NCBI GenBank assembly: GCA_902491575.1
Contig: CABUID010000002.1
Span: 62,001-126,000 of the forward strand
From: an uncultured Bacillota bacterium
GTDB lineage: Bacteria; Bacillota_I; Bacilli_A; RFN20; CAG-631
Length of the DNA stretch: 64,000 nucleotides
Direction: 5' to 3'
Positions 34,023-43,326 of this stretch are shown here, piece by piece. Positions within the stretch are counted from its first letter, which is position 1; every line of letters starts with the position of its first letter. Under the pieces are notes generated by a model, which worked only from the letters and a program-made list of their open reading frames with translations, was not told the origin of the DNA and did no database searches. Made by a program: the position numbers and the translations under genes.

Positions 34023-35859
34023 TTATGTTTTCTCCTTCCTTGTAGTATTTACTTTGAATTTCGTAAAGATTAGCATATTTACCACCTTTTTCTAAAAGTT
34101 CTTCGTGTGTTCCTTCTTCAGCAATATTTCCATTTTCTAGCATAATAATTCGGTCACAAAAACGTGTACTTGCCAAACGATGTGAAATATATATAGAAGA
34201 TTTTTCACTGGTCATTTCATTATATTTTTGATACATTTCTGATTCGGCTATAGGATCTAATGCGGCGGTTGGTTCATCAAGTATAACAAAAGGAGCATTT
34301 TTATAAAGAGCACGTGCTAACATAAGTCGTTGAGTCTCGCCTCCTGAAAGTAAAATGGCCTCTTCATAAACGGTTCGATTAAGTTTGGTTTCATATCCAT
34401 TACTTAAAGATTCAATCTTCTTTTTAAGCCCAGCTTTTTCTACACAATCCTTAATGCGTTCCCAATCCATTTCTTGATCACTTTGTGCTACGTTTTCAGC
34501 AATCGTTCCAGCAAGAAGTGAAAAATTTTGAAATACTGCTGAAAATAATGTATAATAATCCGCACGGTTATACTCACGAATATCTTTTCCATCCAGTAAA
34601 ACACGGCCTTTAGTAGGATCAAGGAAACCACATATTAATTTAATGAGAGTAGTTTTACCAGCACCATTTAATCCTACCACTGCAAGTTTTTCACCTGGAT
34701 GTAGAGTTAAATTAACATTTGTTAAAGTTTCTTGCTTCATATTAGGATAGCAAAAAGAGACATTTTCAAGTTTGATTTCATATTTTCTCATTGCTTTTGC
34801 TTGAAGGTGTTCTCCTTTGTCAAACTTAAAAGGTTCATCAAATTCAAGACATTCGCGTACAATGCAGATATCAAGAGATTGTTTATGTAATGTATTAAAA
34901 CCACTAAGAATACCAGATATCCAATTTGTAAATCCTCCCACCGCACTAAAAAATAAAAGAAATTCTGCTACAGATAATCCATTTTCAATAACCAGATGAA
35001 TTAGATAGGCATATGCAATAGCGTTACGAAGAAAAGTTAAGATAAGATCTACTATTCTTGCCCAAATAAATACGCCTTCTGCTTTTCTTTGAAATGCAGT
35101 ATAGGCTTTCAACGATTTGTTATAAAGTTCATTAAGCCAAGGACGTAAATTAAAGATGCGAATATCTTTTGCCGCATTAAAATCTTTTGCTTTACTTGCA
35201 ATATAACTCATTTGCTTTTGGTATTCTGCTTCTTCTTCACGATGACGATAACTCCATTCATTAACGTAATGACCTATGAAATAACTAATAATGGTTGTAA
35301 CAAGGATCACAAGAATTAACAATGGTTGAATAGTTGAAAGTAAAAAAACATAAACAGCAAAGCCAAGAAGGTTAGTGATTAAATCAGTAAGTGTAGTCCA
35401 AATAGCTTCTGTTGAGGATTGATTAGAATTAATACTATTGCCCGCCTTTGCTAATAATTTTGTGAATTGATCATTAAATACATTTGGGTAAGAAGTGGTT
35501 GCTGCTTTTCGATTCAAAAGGTTAATGAGTTCACAACGAACACTGATTCTACCAAACAAAGTATTGGATTGAATATAAGAGGATAAAGCGGATAAGATCA
35601 TTAAAGTAATAATAAGTAAGGCAATCGTCCATAATAATTCTGACACGGAAGAGTGTTTTTCTACCACGGATAATATAGTTGGTGAAAAGTATAAATTGAT
35701 GAGGTTTAAAGCGACTGCTAAAAGAGCTGATAGCAAACTGAGTACAAGAACTTTTTTCTCTTTTGATGACCAAGCAAGTTTGATCATAAATAGCGAGTTT
35801 TGCCCCATATTGTATTTTGGTTTAGAAGTTTTTTCTTTTTTCGATTTTTCTTTAACCAT
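34006..35859 (-). CDS. ABC exporter half-transporter (first of pair)
   Basis: A 617-residue permease-ATPase beginning with a Lys-rich cytoplasmic tail, then a six-helix domain (~40-340) and the ATPase: Walker A VGLNGAGKTTLIKL, signature LLSGGETQR, Walker B FVILDEPTAALDP. Both subunits of this pair keep the catalytic Glu and a full signature, unlike the exporter at 23727-27367, so both ATP sites look competent. It lies 99 bases after the histidine kinase, with an intrinsic terminator in that gap. Confidence 0.88.
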   Translation of the reverse strand: MVKEKSKKEKTSKPKYNMGQNSLFMIKLAWSSKEKKVLVLSLLSALLAVALNLINLYFSPTILSVVEKHSSVSELLWTIALLIITLMILSALSSYIQSNTLFGRISVRCELINLLNRKAATTSYPNVFNDQFTKLLAKAGNSINSNQSSTEAIWTTLTDLITNLLGFAVYVFLLSTIQPLLILVILVTTIISYFIGHYVNEWSYRHREEEAEYQKQMSYIASKAKDFNAAKDIRIFNLRPWLNELYNKSLKAYTAFQRKAEGVFIWARIVDLILTFLRNAIAYAYLIHLVIENGLSVAEFLLFFSAVGGFTNWISGILSGFNTLHKQSLDICIVRECLEFDEPFKFDKGEHLQAKAMRKYEIKLENVSFCYPNMKQETLTNVNLTLHPGEKLAVVGLNGAGKTTLIKLICGFLDPTKGRVLLDGKDIREYNRADYYTLFSAVFQNFSLLAGTIAENVAQSDQEMDWERIKDCVEKAGLKKKIESLSNGYETKLNRTVYEEAILLSGGETQRLMLARALYKNAPFVILDEPTAALDPIAESEMYQKYNEMTSEKSSIYISHRLASTRFCDRIIMLENGNIAEEGTHEELLEKGGKYANLYEIQSKYYKEGENINEEKG

Positions 35860-35894
35860 GAAAAATCACCATCCTTTCTATTTTATCATGACAC

Positions 35895-35926
35895 AAAAAA
35901 TCGTCCCTTAAAGATTTTGGGGACGA
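35895..35926 (-). terminator. Terminator/attenuator between the two-component genes and the ABC pair
   Basis: 7-bp GC-rich stem TCGTCCC/GGGACGA, 12-base loop and six T on the reverse strand. It lies only 36 bases before the first ABC gene, leaving little room for a separate promoter. Confidence 0.75.
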
Positions 35927-35958
35927 ATTGTTTTTATAAGGTGATGAATTGTAAATTC

Positions 35959-36621
35959 TCAGACTTGTGGCAATAAAATTTCTGTTGTAAACGCTCCATC
36001 CTCACTATTACAATTAATATATCCCTCAAGTCGTGATACAATTGCCTCTATACGAACAAGTCCAAAACCATGTCCAACACCTTTTGTACTTTTGAATAAT
36101 TTACCCTCTTTTTTCATTTTCTTATTAGCGGTAAAATTAGTGAAAGAGATATATAATTGAGTATTTTTCATATCCATATATACACGAATAACTCGTTTGT
36201 TTTTAGGTAGTTGAATGCTAGCATCAATGGCATTATCAAATAAATTTCCAATGATACAACAAAGATCAATTTCAGAAGATTTCAATTTGACTGGAATTTG
36301 TGCATCAGCGATCACTTCAATGCCTTTTGATTTCGCTAATGAAATTTTTGAATTTAAAATAGCATCAACCATTGAATTACCTGTTTTAATGACTGTATCA
36401 ATAGTAGTTAAATCTTCATCTAATAGATCTAGATATTTTATAATTGCATCCCAGTCTTTTGCCGCTGCATAAGCTTTCATCGTTTGGATATGGTTACGAT
36501 AATCATGTCGCCAACCGCGAATTTGCTTGTACATATTATCTACTTCCCGATAATGTGTTTCCATTAACTCATGTTGGTAGGAAGCTAATCTTTTATCTAT
36601 TTTTTTTGAAAAAATTCCCAT
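35959..36621 (-). CDS. Soluble AgrC/GHKL-type sensor histidine kinase without membrane domain
   Basis: A 220-residue kinase made only of the dimerisation/phospho-acceptor helices and the GHKL ATPase domain. WRHDYRNH places the phospho-His at 39; NLFDNAIDAS is the N-box, and GVGHGFGLV the G-box. AgrC-like sensors normally have ~200 residues of membrane helices in front; here there are only ~30 polar residues before the H-box. The signal must therefore be cytoplasmic or come through another protein. GAGGTGA precedes the ATG. It follows the response regulator by 4 bases. Confidence 0.88.
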   Translation of the reverse strand: MGIFSKKIDKRLASYQHELMETHYREVDNMYKQIRGWRHDYRNHIQTMKAYAAAKDWDAIIKYLDLLDEDLTTIDTVIKTGNSMVDAILNSKISLAKSKGIEVIADAQIPVKLKSSEIDLCCIIGNLFDNAIDASIQLPKNKRVIRVYMDMKNTQLYISFTNFTANKKMKKEGKLFKSTKGVGHGFGLVRIEAIVSRLEGYINCNSEDGAFTTEILLPQV

Positions 36622-36625
36622 TGTT

Positions 36626-37324
36626 TCACCTCATATTAATTATGGCTTGATTTATTTTTTCATAGGCTCCTCTTGGGAGCGGAAGTGTTGTGCCATCGTT
36701 TAATTTTATTTCTTTTTTCGTTACACGGCTTACCAATGTTAAATTAATAATAGTGGATCGTCCAATACGAAAAAATCGATCATCTAAATCTTTTTCTAAT
36801 TCACTCAATGTCATTTTGATAGTGAAATCGGATAATGCATGAATCGTTACATAATTTCCCATTACATCAGCATATCTAATTTTATAGATGGGTACTCGTA
36901 CCATTTCACCATTTATTTCGAAATTTAAAACTTTTTCATTTTTTAAAATTTTTTCACATGCACGATGTAAAACAGTAAATAGTTTTTCTTCTTTAATCGG
37001 TTTCATTAGATAATGTAATGCTGCTACGTCGTATCCTTCTGAAATATAATCGGAATATCCTGTTATGAATATAATTTGAATCGTATCATTATTTTTACGT
37101 AAGTGTTTGGCTAAAGTGACACCATCCATATTTTTCATTTCTATATCAAGAAGAATCATATCATAATTGTTTTCTTCAACATAATGAAAAAGGAAATTTT
37201 CAGCAGAAGAAAATGTATCAATATGAATAAAATAACCATTTTTTGTTGCAAAAAGATTGACCAAATTTGATATATATTCTCTATCAACTGCTGAATCATC
37301 ACATATTGCAATTTTATACTTCAT
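36626..37324 (-). CDS. LytTR-family response regulator (AgrA-like)
   Basis: A 232-residue regulator: receiver domain 1-120 (acidic pair D9/D10, phospho-acceptor D60 in MILLDIEM, switch Thr in FITG, Lys in YLMKP) and a LytTR DNA-binding domain at ~130-232 (FFRIGRSTIINL). LytTR regulators bind pairs of imperfect repeats about 10-12 bases apart upstream of targets. First gene of the cluster that continues with the soluble kinase and, beyond a terminator, the ABC pair, which is the likely target. A purine-rich GGAAGAGGAAAAG stretch precedes the ATG. Confidence 0.92.
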   Translation of the reverse strand: MKYKIAICDDSAVDREYISNLVNLFATKNGYFIHIDTFSSAENFLFHYVEENNYDMILLDIEMKNMDGVTLAKHLRKNNDTIQIIFITGYSDYISEGYDVAALHYLMKPIKEEKLFTVLHRACEKILKNEKVLNFEINGEMVRVPIYKIRYADVMGNYVTIHALSDFTIKMTLSELEKDLDDRFFRIGRSTIINLTLVSRVTKKEIKLNDGTTLPLPRGAYEKINQAIINMR

Positions 37325-37472
37325 ATTTTTCTTTTCCTCTTCCTTTTCCTTTTCTTTTGCTTACATGCCTAAAATCATTATATCATGTGAGTGATGAATA
37401 TTCTACTTCATAAAAACAATTCTAAAAATAAAAATAAGGACAATACATTATTCAAAAAAATAAACGAACTTA

Positions 37473-37481
37473 TGTTATAAT
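37473..37481 (+). promoter_or_regulatory. Extended -10 promoter of the phosphatase gene
   Basis: TGTTATAAT, 22 bases before the ATG at 37504; no -35 match. Confidence 0.5.
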
Positions 37482-37503
37482 AATCATATAATTGGAGGTT
37501 TTT

Positions 37504-38286
37504 ATGGAAAATATTCAACTGGATTTTGCATTTAATACTCGAGATTTAGGACAATTAAAAACCATGAATGGTTATTTTATAAAAAAAAATCGTTTGATTC
37601 GAAGTGGTAGTTTATCTCATCTTAGCCCTAAGGATGTCTCCATTTTAAAAAAGCATCAACTAAAGATAGTAATTGATTTCCGTAGTCAAGAAGAATTCTA
37701 TCATAAACCCGATTTTAAAATAACAGGAGTTCGTTATATTAATTTGCCTGCACTTCCGATTAATAATTTACCACAAAAAAGAAAAGATAATCATATGGAT
37801 TCTAACTTATTACAATTGGTCGATAAGGAATATGGAGGAAAAGTTTTATTGTTAAAAACCTATCATAATTTGTTTTTAACAAAAGAAGGACTGAAAGCTT
37901 ATCAAGAATTTTTTAAAATTGTACAAGAAAATGAAGAGGGAGCAATATTATGGCATTGTTCTCAAGGCAAAGATAGGGCAGGAATGGCCGCTTTTTTACT
38001 TGAATATGCTTTAGGCGTTTCTCTTCAAGATTGTATTGAAGATTATTTATTTACGAATCAAGCAATGAAATTAAAAATTCAAGAATTAACACCTATTGTG
38101 CTTTCTTATACACAAAATGATTATACTTTATTACCTATACTAGAAGAAGTTTTTTCAGCGAAAATGGAATATTTAAAAGAAGCATTAGGTGTGATTGATC
38201 AGGTTTATAATGGTTTGGATGAGTTTTTAGAGAAAATATTAAAGGTAAATATTGTAAATTTAAGAAAAAAATATTTAGAGTTTTAA
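37504..38286 (+). CDS. Tyrosine/dual-specificity-type protein phosphatase (Y_phosphatase3 family)
   Basis: A 260-residue phosphatase. The active-site P-loop HCSQGKDRAG places the nucleophile Cys152 and Arg158 (CxxxxxR), and the N-terminal NTRDLG...RSGSLSHLS with DFRSQEE is typical of the bacterial Tyr-phosphatase/lipid-phosphatase family. It could act on protein phosphotyrosine, phosphoserine or phosphoinositides. The start at 37504 is fixed by GGAGG five bases upstream, four codons inside the longer TTG frame. No kinase adjoins it; the Ser/Thr kinase is 28 kb away. The serpin gene follows after about 100 bases. Confidence 0.87.
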   Translation: MENIQLDFAFNTRDLGQLKTMNGYFIKKNRLIRSGSLSHLSPKDVSILKKHQLKIVIDFRSQEEFYHKPDFKITGVRYINLPALPINNLPQKRKDNHMDSNLLQLVDKEYGGKVLLLKTYHNLFLTKEGLKAYQEFFKIVQENEEGAILWHCSQGKDRAGMAAFLLEYALGVSLQDCIEDYLFTNQAMKLKIQELTPIVLSYTQNDYTLLPILEEVFSAKMEYLKEALGVIDQVYNGLDEFLEKILKVNIVNLRKKYLEF

Positions 38287-38344
38287 GAATAATGCACGGA
38301 ATAAGAAAGCAAAATGGTATTATTTTTAAAAAGGAGAAAGGAAA

Positions 38345-38372
38345 AGTATATATCCAATCGCTGATATATACT
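38345..38372 (+). repeat. Perfect 10-bp inverted repeat in the serpin leader
   Basis: AGTATATATC-CAATCGCT-GATATATACT, a perfect 10-bp hairpin between a strong AAGGAG (38331) and the serpin ATG (38389), which itself has only weak purines in front. Confidence 0.65.
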
Positions 38373-38388
38373 AATATAAGAAATAACA

Positions 38389-39744
38389 ATGAAACGAAAT
38401 ATCAATATTTTATCTATCATTATGATTTTAGGTTTAGCAAATTCTTGTAGTTTGGCTAATGCGCCCTCTACATCCACAGATGATTTTGCCGCTGTTTTGT
38501 TGAAAAAACCAATAGAAGGTGACAGCATTAGTTTCGAAGAATATTCAAACAATGAATTTCAGTTATTTTTACAAAATTTTAATCATTTCTCTGCAAAATT
38601 TTCAGAGAAATATTGTTTAATGAATCCAAATGATGAAAATATTTCGATATCCCCCTTATCCGTTTATATGGCTTTATCTTTAGCTGGTCGTTGTACAGCA
38701 AATAATACACAAAAAGAAATTTTACAAGCTTTAAATTTAAAAGAGAATGAAATCACTACAAATATTAAAACTTTCTATAAGCTTTCTAATCGTGAATATA
38801 GTGAATATACTATAAATAATCAAAAAGAAGTCATTTCATTGGAAAAAATTACAAATTCTTTATGGTTTGATAATGATTTACAATTAAATGAAGATTGTTT
38901 AGAGGATTTATGCAACAATTATTATTGTTATCCCTATCAAGTTGATTTTGATGGTTTTAATTTGCTAGCCAATCAAGCCATTAAAGAATTTGTTAAAGAG
39001 CAAACAAAAGGAAAAATTGATAATGATTTTCATTTGACAGAACAAACAGTCATGGCTATTATCAATACATTATATTTAAAAGATATTTGGAATAATGAGG
39101 GCTTGGATTTACCATTTAGTAACAATCAATTTGAATTTGAAAATGCAAATCATCAAGTTTTCAAAACCTTACTGCTTCAAGGAGATTATAAAGAAGGAAA
39201 AGTTTTTGAAACAGAGACATTCACTCATTTTTATACATCTACATATCATAATTATAAAATAAAATTTATCGTTCCTAAAGATGGATATCAATTAAAAGAA
39301 GTGTTTACACAAGAAAATATAGAATTCGTTCAAAGTATTCAAGATTATCATCTTTATGATGAAATATTAAAAGAGCGTTACTATACAAGATGCTTATTCC
39401 CTGAATTTAAAGCAAAATGTAATAAGGATTTAAAAACTTTGCTTTATCAAGAATTTGGGATTAAAGACATTTTTTCTCCTAATAAAGCAGATTTTTCTCA
39501 CATTAGTGAAATCAACCAAATGTATTGTGACTCTCTCGTTCACCAGACTTGTTTAGAAGTAAAAAAAGAAGGTATAGAAGGTGCAGCAGTAACCATTCTA
39601 TCAAATTGTGAGTCAGCTGAACCTGATATTCACGAAAATATTTATCAAGATTTTATCGTTGATAAGGCCTTTGGTTATATTTTATGTGATCCTTATGATA
39701 TTCCATTATTTACTGGAATGATTACATCCCTTTCTAAAATATAA
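38389..39744 (+). CDS. Serpin-family protease inhibitor, predicted lipoprotein
   Basis: A 451-residue serpin. An N-terminal hydrophobic signal ends ANSC (probable lipid Cys 20). Serpin landmarks follow: NISISPLSVYMALSLAG, NTLYLKDIW, the hinge KKEGIEGAAVT near residues 388-400, and the end FIVDKAFGYILC...PLFTGMI. Inhibitory serpins trap serine or cysteine proteases through insertion of the reactive loop. The hinge is near-canonical, but Ile sits where Thr/Ser is usual (P14); by counting, P1 falls near the SCES-type segment NCESA. In gut bacteria a surface serpin would protect against host or competitor proteases. Gene is intact; ends in a double terminator. Confidence 0.9.
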   Translation: MKRNINILSIIMILGLANSCSLANAPSTSTDDFAAVLLKKPIEGDSISFEEYSNNEFQLFLQNFNHFSAKFSEKYCLMNPNDENISISPLSVYMALSLAGRCTANNTQKEILQALNLKENEITTNIKTFYKLSNREYSEYTINNQKEVISLEKITNSLWFDNDLQLNEDCLEDLCNNYYCYPYQVDFDGFNLLANQAIKEFVKEQTKGKIDNDFHLTEQTVMAIINTLYLKDIWNNEGLDLPFSNNQFEFENANHQVFKTLLLQGDYKEGKVFETETFTHFYTSTYHNYKIKFIVPKDGYQLKEVFTQENIEFVQSIQDYHLYDEILKERYYTRCLFPEFKAKCNKDLKTLLYQEFGIKDIFSPNKADFSHISEINQMYCDSLVHQTCLEVKKEGIEGAAVTILSNCESAEPDIHENIYQDFIVDKAFGYILCDPYDIPLFTGMITSLSKI

Positions 39745-39747
39745 AAA

Positions 39748-39772
39748 AAAATGTTTCATTTGGAAACATTTT
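39748..39772 (+). terminator. First serpin terminator hairpin
   Basis: 10-bp stem AAAATGTTTC/GAAACATTTT with a 5-base loop, three bases after the serpin stop; weak T tract. Confidence 0.6.
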
Positions 39773-39775
39773 GCA

Positions 39776-39815
39776 AAAAAGGATTATTCCATCTTAAAGA
39801 TTGATAATCCTTTTT
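39776..39815. terminator. Bidirectional terminator between serpin and oxidoreductase genes
   Basis: 12-bp stem AAAAAGGATTAT/ATAATCCTTTTT with a 16-base loop between convergent genes; A run on the left and T run on the right. Confidence 0.8.
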
Positions 39816-39828
39816 ATTATTTAAAAAA

Positions 39829-41088
39829 TTATAATTTTATTAGTTTTCCATCTTCTAAGCGAGACTTTTCAGCAGCAAAAGCCATTAAATGAGATTCGAT
39901 GGAAGCATCTAGTGTAGTTTCTTTACTATCTAGATTTTCCGTTAACATTTTATACAAATAATTCATCATTCGTATATCTCCTCCACCATGACCTCGTAAA
40001 TCATCTGCAAGTTCACGTATATTCCAAACGCTATCTTCTTTACCATAAAGATAAAGTGATATAGTACCTGCGTGTTCGTCTAAAATGATTTCTCCTAATG
40101 TACCAAAGAAATGAATATAACGTCCAGAATATTTATTGAAGGCCGTCATTTTCAAATTGGCTGTAACACCATTTTTAAATAATATATTCACAGATTGGCT
40201 GTCCACAACATTGTTATCACAATAAAATACACAACGTCCATAAGGGCCTTCTTTAATTGCTTCCAATAAAACTTGTTCAGTTAATAATTTATCCGATAAA
40301 ACATTATAAGGCCAACAATTTTCAGGAGAGCCATCTTTTTTCCATTTATCAATATAAATATTATAAGCAGAATATGGACATGAATGGATTAATGGACAAT
40401 CCATACAACGCTTGCTAGCTTCTTTTGGAGCATGTTCTTTATTAAAGAAATTCAATTTTCCATATGAAGATAAAGATTCACAGGAACTATTTGCAAACCA
40501 TTGAAGTAAATCAAGGTCATGACAACATTTTGCTAAAATCATTGGAGCAGTTTCTTCTTTAATACGCCAATTTCCTCTCACAAAACTATGTGCTTGATGC
40601 CAGTAAGCAACGTTTTCTAAATGATCGATAGAAATCAATTCACCGATAGCTTTTTCATTTAATAAATCTTTAATTTTTTGCATCATGACAGTATATCTTA
40701 AAACATGACAAACTAGTATTTTAACATTTTTTTGTTCAGCTGCTTTCCTTAAATCATATAGTTCACTTTCTTTACATGAAATTGGCTTTTCAAGTAAAAT
40801 GTCATAACCAAGGTCAATGGCCATAAGAGCATGACGTACATGATCAGCATCTAAAGTAGAAATGACTACGAAATCTGCTCTTTTTTCTTTAAAAAAATCT
40901 TTTTCATCTAAAAAACATTGATTTTCTTCAACATGAAATTCATGTTGATATTTTGCTAATCTATCGGGTTTAATTTCACATAAAGCGGTGATTTTAAACA
41001 TATCAGGACGTTCCATAAAATAACGCCCATAAGTTTCTGCACCTCTAGAGCCAACGCCAATAATAGCAACTTTTAATACTTTACCCAT
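39829..41088 (-). CDS. Gfo/Idh/MocA-family NAD(P)-dependent oxidoreductase
   Basis: A 419-residue enzyme with an N-terminal Rossmann fold (VAIIGVGSRGAETYGRYF), the family EKPISCKE motif carrying the nicotinamide-site Lys, and the C-terminal substrate domain containing KCCHDLDLLQW. A CMDCPLIHSCPYS cysteine cluster, seen in some sugar-acting members, may bind metal. Members oxidise sugars, inositols or their derivatives; the exact substrate is not visible and no sugar transporter adjoins it. Last of a two-gene unit, 13 bases after the DUF1508-repeat gene, with GGAG across the junction. Confidence 0.9.
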   Translation of the reverse strand: MGKVLKVAIIGVGSRGAETYGRYFMERPDMFKITALCEIKPDRLAKYQHEFHVEENQCFLDEKDFFKEKRADFVVISTLDADHVRHALMAIDLGYDILLEKPISCKESELYDLRKAAEQKNVKILVCHVLRYTVMMQKIKDLLNEKAIGELISIDHLENVAYWHQAHSFVRGNWRIKEETAPMILAKCCHDLDLLQWFANSSCESLSSYGKLNFFNKEHAPKEASKRCMDCPLIHSCPYSAYNIYIDKWKKDGSPENCWPYNVLSDKLLTEQVLLEAIKEGPYGRCVFYCDNNVVDSQSVNILFKNGVTANLKMTAFNKYSGRYIHFFGTLGEIILDEHAGTISLYLYGKEDSVWNIRELADDLRGHGGGDIRMMNYLYKMLTENLDSKETTLDASIESHLMAFAAEKSRLEDGKLIKL

Positions 41089-41101
41089 TTTTATTTTTCT
41101 C

Positions 41102-42223
41102 CTATTGTTGTTCTATTTTATCAGTTTCTATACTTTTGTCTACTACTTCAGCCATATTTATAAAGGATGAAACTGAATTAGCAGCAGAGATAGCCTGATT
41201 TTTGTTTTTATACGCTTCGCCGATAACTACACAACGGCCAAGTGTTGTATAAAGTTTAAATTGAAACATATTATTTTTATCTTTTACGACAATAAATCGA
41301 CCTTTTTTACAAGCTTCTTTCAAAACGGATATACCATTGTAAATAGCTGGTTTTGTTTTATAAGTATTGGAGGTACATAAAATAACACCATTACTTGCTA
41401 AAAGCTTAAATTCAAATTCGTCTTCAATAGCACTAATTATCAATTTTCCACCTTTTTTGTCACTAAGTGCTTGTAACTGTACTTCTTCCATTAAATGTTC
41501 TGTATCTTCATCTAATAAGACAATAGGTGAAATTAAAGCAAATTTTTTAAAAGAATTTGCTGCTGATTCACAGCCTTGTTGTGTTGAGTAATTTGCAGAT
41601 TCAACAAGAAGACGTTTATTCGTAGCAAATAAACGGAATTGCCATAAACCATGTTTGTCCATCGAGATTTGTAAAAATCCATTTTCAATATTCTTTTTAA
41701 CAGTTTCTATGGCTGAAACAGCGCCTTTGGATGTTTTATAAATTTCTGAAACTACCATGATTTCTCCATTTGATGCTTTTAATCGATACAAATAAAAATC
41801 ATTTATTGGAAAGACTTCATATTTTCCTATGGCTATTCTACTTGTTTTGCTTTCTGGTATTTCTTCGGTGATTGGATTTGTTTCCTTTTCATCTACTTCT
41901 TTTTTTTCATCTAAAATTTCATCTTTGCTTTCTTGTGGTGTTTCTTCTAACACTTCCTCATTTATTTTGCTACTTTCTTCTTTATCTTCTACCTCTTCTA
42001 GGACACTTTCATTTTGTTCATGAATTTCTTCCACATTTTGAGTTGATTGAGAAGGGTTAACAAGTTCGGCATTTTTAGAATTTATTTTTCTTTTTTGTTG
42101 GCCTTTTACAATTAAAATAACTAAAAGTGTAATAATTAAAGCAATTATAACGATACTTCCTATTAATATCCACATTGCTGCTTGATGACTGACTTGAAAT
42201 AAATCACTAATAAATTTTAACAT
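41102..42223 (-). CDS. Membrane-anchored protein with four DUF1508/YegP repeats
   Basis: A 373-residue protein. One membrane helix near residues 18-42 (WILIGSIVIIALIITLLVILI) is followed by an acidic Glu-rich low-complexity stretch to ~130, then four tandem YegP-type repeats (~135-370), each with the pattern FxxKLLASNGxILxxSxxYK and a following helix (e.g. YRLKASNGEIMVVSEIYK, FQFKLYTTLGRCVVIGEAYK). Single YegP domains are small and of unknown function; a membrane-tethered four-repeat version is unusual. It probably faces the cytoplasm or the outside depending on helix orientation, which I cannot settle. First gene of a two-gene unit. Confidence 0.8.
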   Translation of the reverse strand: MLKFISDLFQVSHQAAMWILIGSIVIIALIITLLVILIVKGQQKRKINSKNAELVNPSQSTQNVEEIHEQNESVLEEVEDKEESSKINEEVLEETPQESKDEILDEKKEVDEKETNPITEEIPESKTSRIAIGKYEVFPINDFYLYRLKASNGEIMVVSEIYKTSKGAVSAIETVKKNIENGFLQISMDKHGLWQFRLFATNKRLLVESANYSTQQGCESAANSFKKFALISPIVLLDEDTEHLMEEVQLQALSDKKGGKLIISAIEDEFEFKLLASNGVILCTSNTYKTKPAIYNGISVLKEACKKGRFIVVKDKNNMFQFKLYTTLGRCVVIGEAYKNKNQAISAANSVSSFINMAEVVDKSIETDKIEQQ

Positions 42224-42295
42224 TTTATAAAACCTCCGTTTATATTTTTATTATAACAAAATCTTTTTTATTTACAATAATTGTAAATTAAAAAA

Positions 42296-43201
42296 TTATT
42301 TTTTGACAAAACTTTCCTGCTTTGCAATTTGAATAATATCATTTTCTTGAATATGACCAATTAAGATAGGTGATAAAGGGTCATGTTTTGAAGAATTGAA
42401 GAAGACATTTTTTGAATTTGTGTTTGCATAACAATATAAGCAACCATGTTTGCAAGTATCATAATGACCAAGGTCATTACCTAAAAGACAATGGCATTCC
42501 TTACGAGATTGATAGATAGTCTTTGGGATGTTTAACTTTTGAAAAATAGCTTTTTCAATTGCATGTTGTGATTGGCACCCTTCATTATCTATATCGTAAA
42601 GTTTATCTTCACAGCAAGATTTTAAATCAATATGATATCGATTTGCAATTTCAGAAAATTTTATGGCAATTTCTAATTTTTCTTCTTCATTCACTTCACG
42701 TATATTTTTAAAATTTCTAATGACTTTTTTATATAAATCAATGAAAGAAATTACACATGTCTCTGTATAATTTGCCAATTTATTACATATTGTTTCAAAA
42801 GCTCTTAAATGATAGGATAATGTATATTTTGAATTGATAAAAATAGGATCATATCGCCAAACAATCGCGTGTTTTCCTACAATTTTTGATAATTGAATAA
42901 AATCATCGATGACTTGAAATTTATTTGGAACAAAAGGTTCGATATCCTTTCCATAAGGAGTAATCGTTATAAACCAAAATTGTCGAAAGGAAGATAGTTC
43001 ATCCATCCTTTGTAGCATAGGATGAGGATTTTTACTACAAAAACAAATACAATCGACCACTTGAGGATTAAGTATATATTTTGTAACAAGTTTAGGATAA
43101 TAAGGATTCCTTACATAGACATATCCTTCTTTGATGCGGTTAAAAAACCATTCATGATAAAATGCGGGTATATCTGTTCTTTGACCTGTATTAATAATCA
43201 T
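42296..43201 (-). CDS. DUF1848 family protein
   Basis: A 301-residue member of DUF1848. Recognisable features are the start NTGQRTDIPAFYHEWF, the FCSKNPHPML segment, ITPYGKDIEP, WRYDPI, and a C-terminal Cys cluster (CHCLLGNDLGHYDTCKHGCLYC) that probably binds a metal or Fe-S cluster. The fold resembles radical SAM-like barrels in my recollection, but the function is unknown. GGGAGATG precedes the ATG. Divergent from the COG0523 genes. Confidence 0.86.
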   Translation of the reverse strand: MIINTGQRTDIPAFYHEWFFNRIKEGYVYVRNPYYPKLVTKYILNPQVVDCICFCSKNPHPMLQRMDELSSFRQFWFITITPYGKDIEPFVPNKFQVIDDFIQLSKIVGKHAIVWRYDPIFINSKYTLSYHLRAFETICNKLANYTETCVISFIDLYKKVIRNFKNIREVNEEEKLEIAIKFSEIANRYHIDLKSCCEDKLYDIDNEGCQSQHAIEKAIFQKLNIPKTIYQSRKECHCLLGNDLGHYDTCKHGCLYCYANTNSKNVFFNSSKHDPLSPILIGHIQENDIIQIAKQESFVKK

Positions 43202-43266
43202 TTTATCATCTCCCTATAAGTTGTAAGTACATTATAAAATAAAAAATTAAAATAATATAAAGTTTT

Positions 43267-43296
43267 TTGAATAATTTTGTTATTTTGTGTTAGAAT
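43267..43296 (+). promoter_or_regulatory. Promoter of the COG0523 GTPase operon
   Basis: TTGAAT (43267-43272), 18-base spacer, TAGAAT (43291-43296) preceded by TGT, an extended -10. No Zur or nickel operator recognised. Confidence 0.6.
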
Positions 43297-43326
43297 TAAA
43301 CATGTAAAAAAAGGAGATGTATTTTA

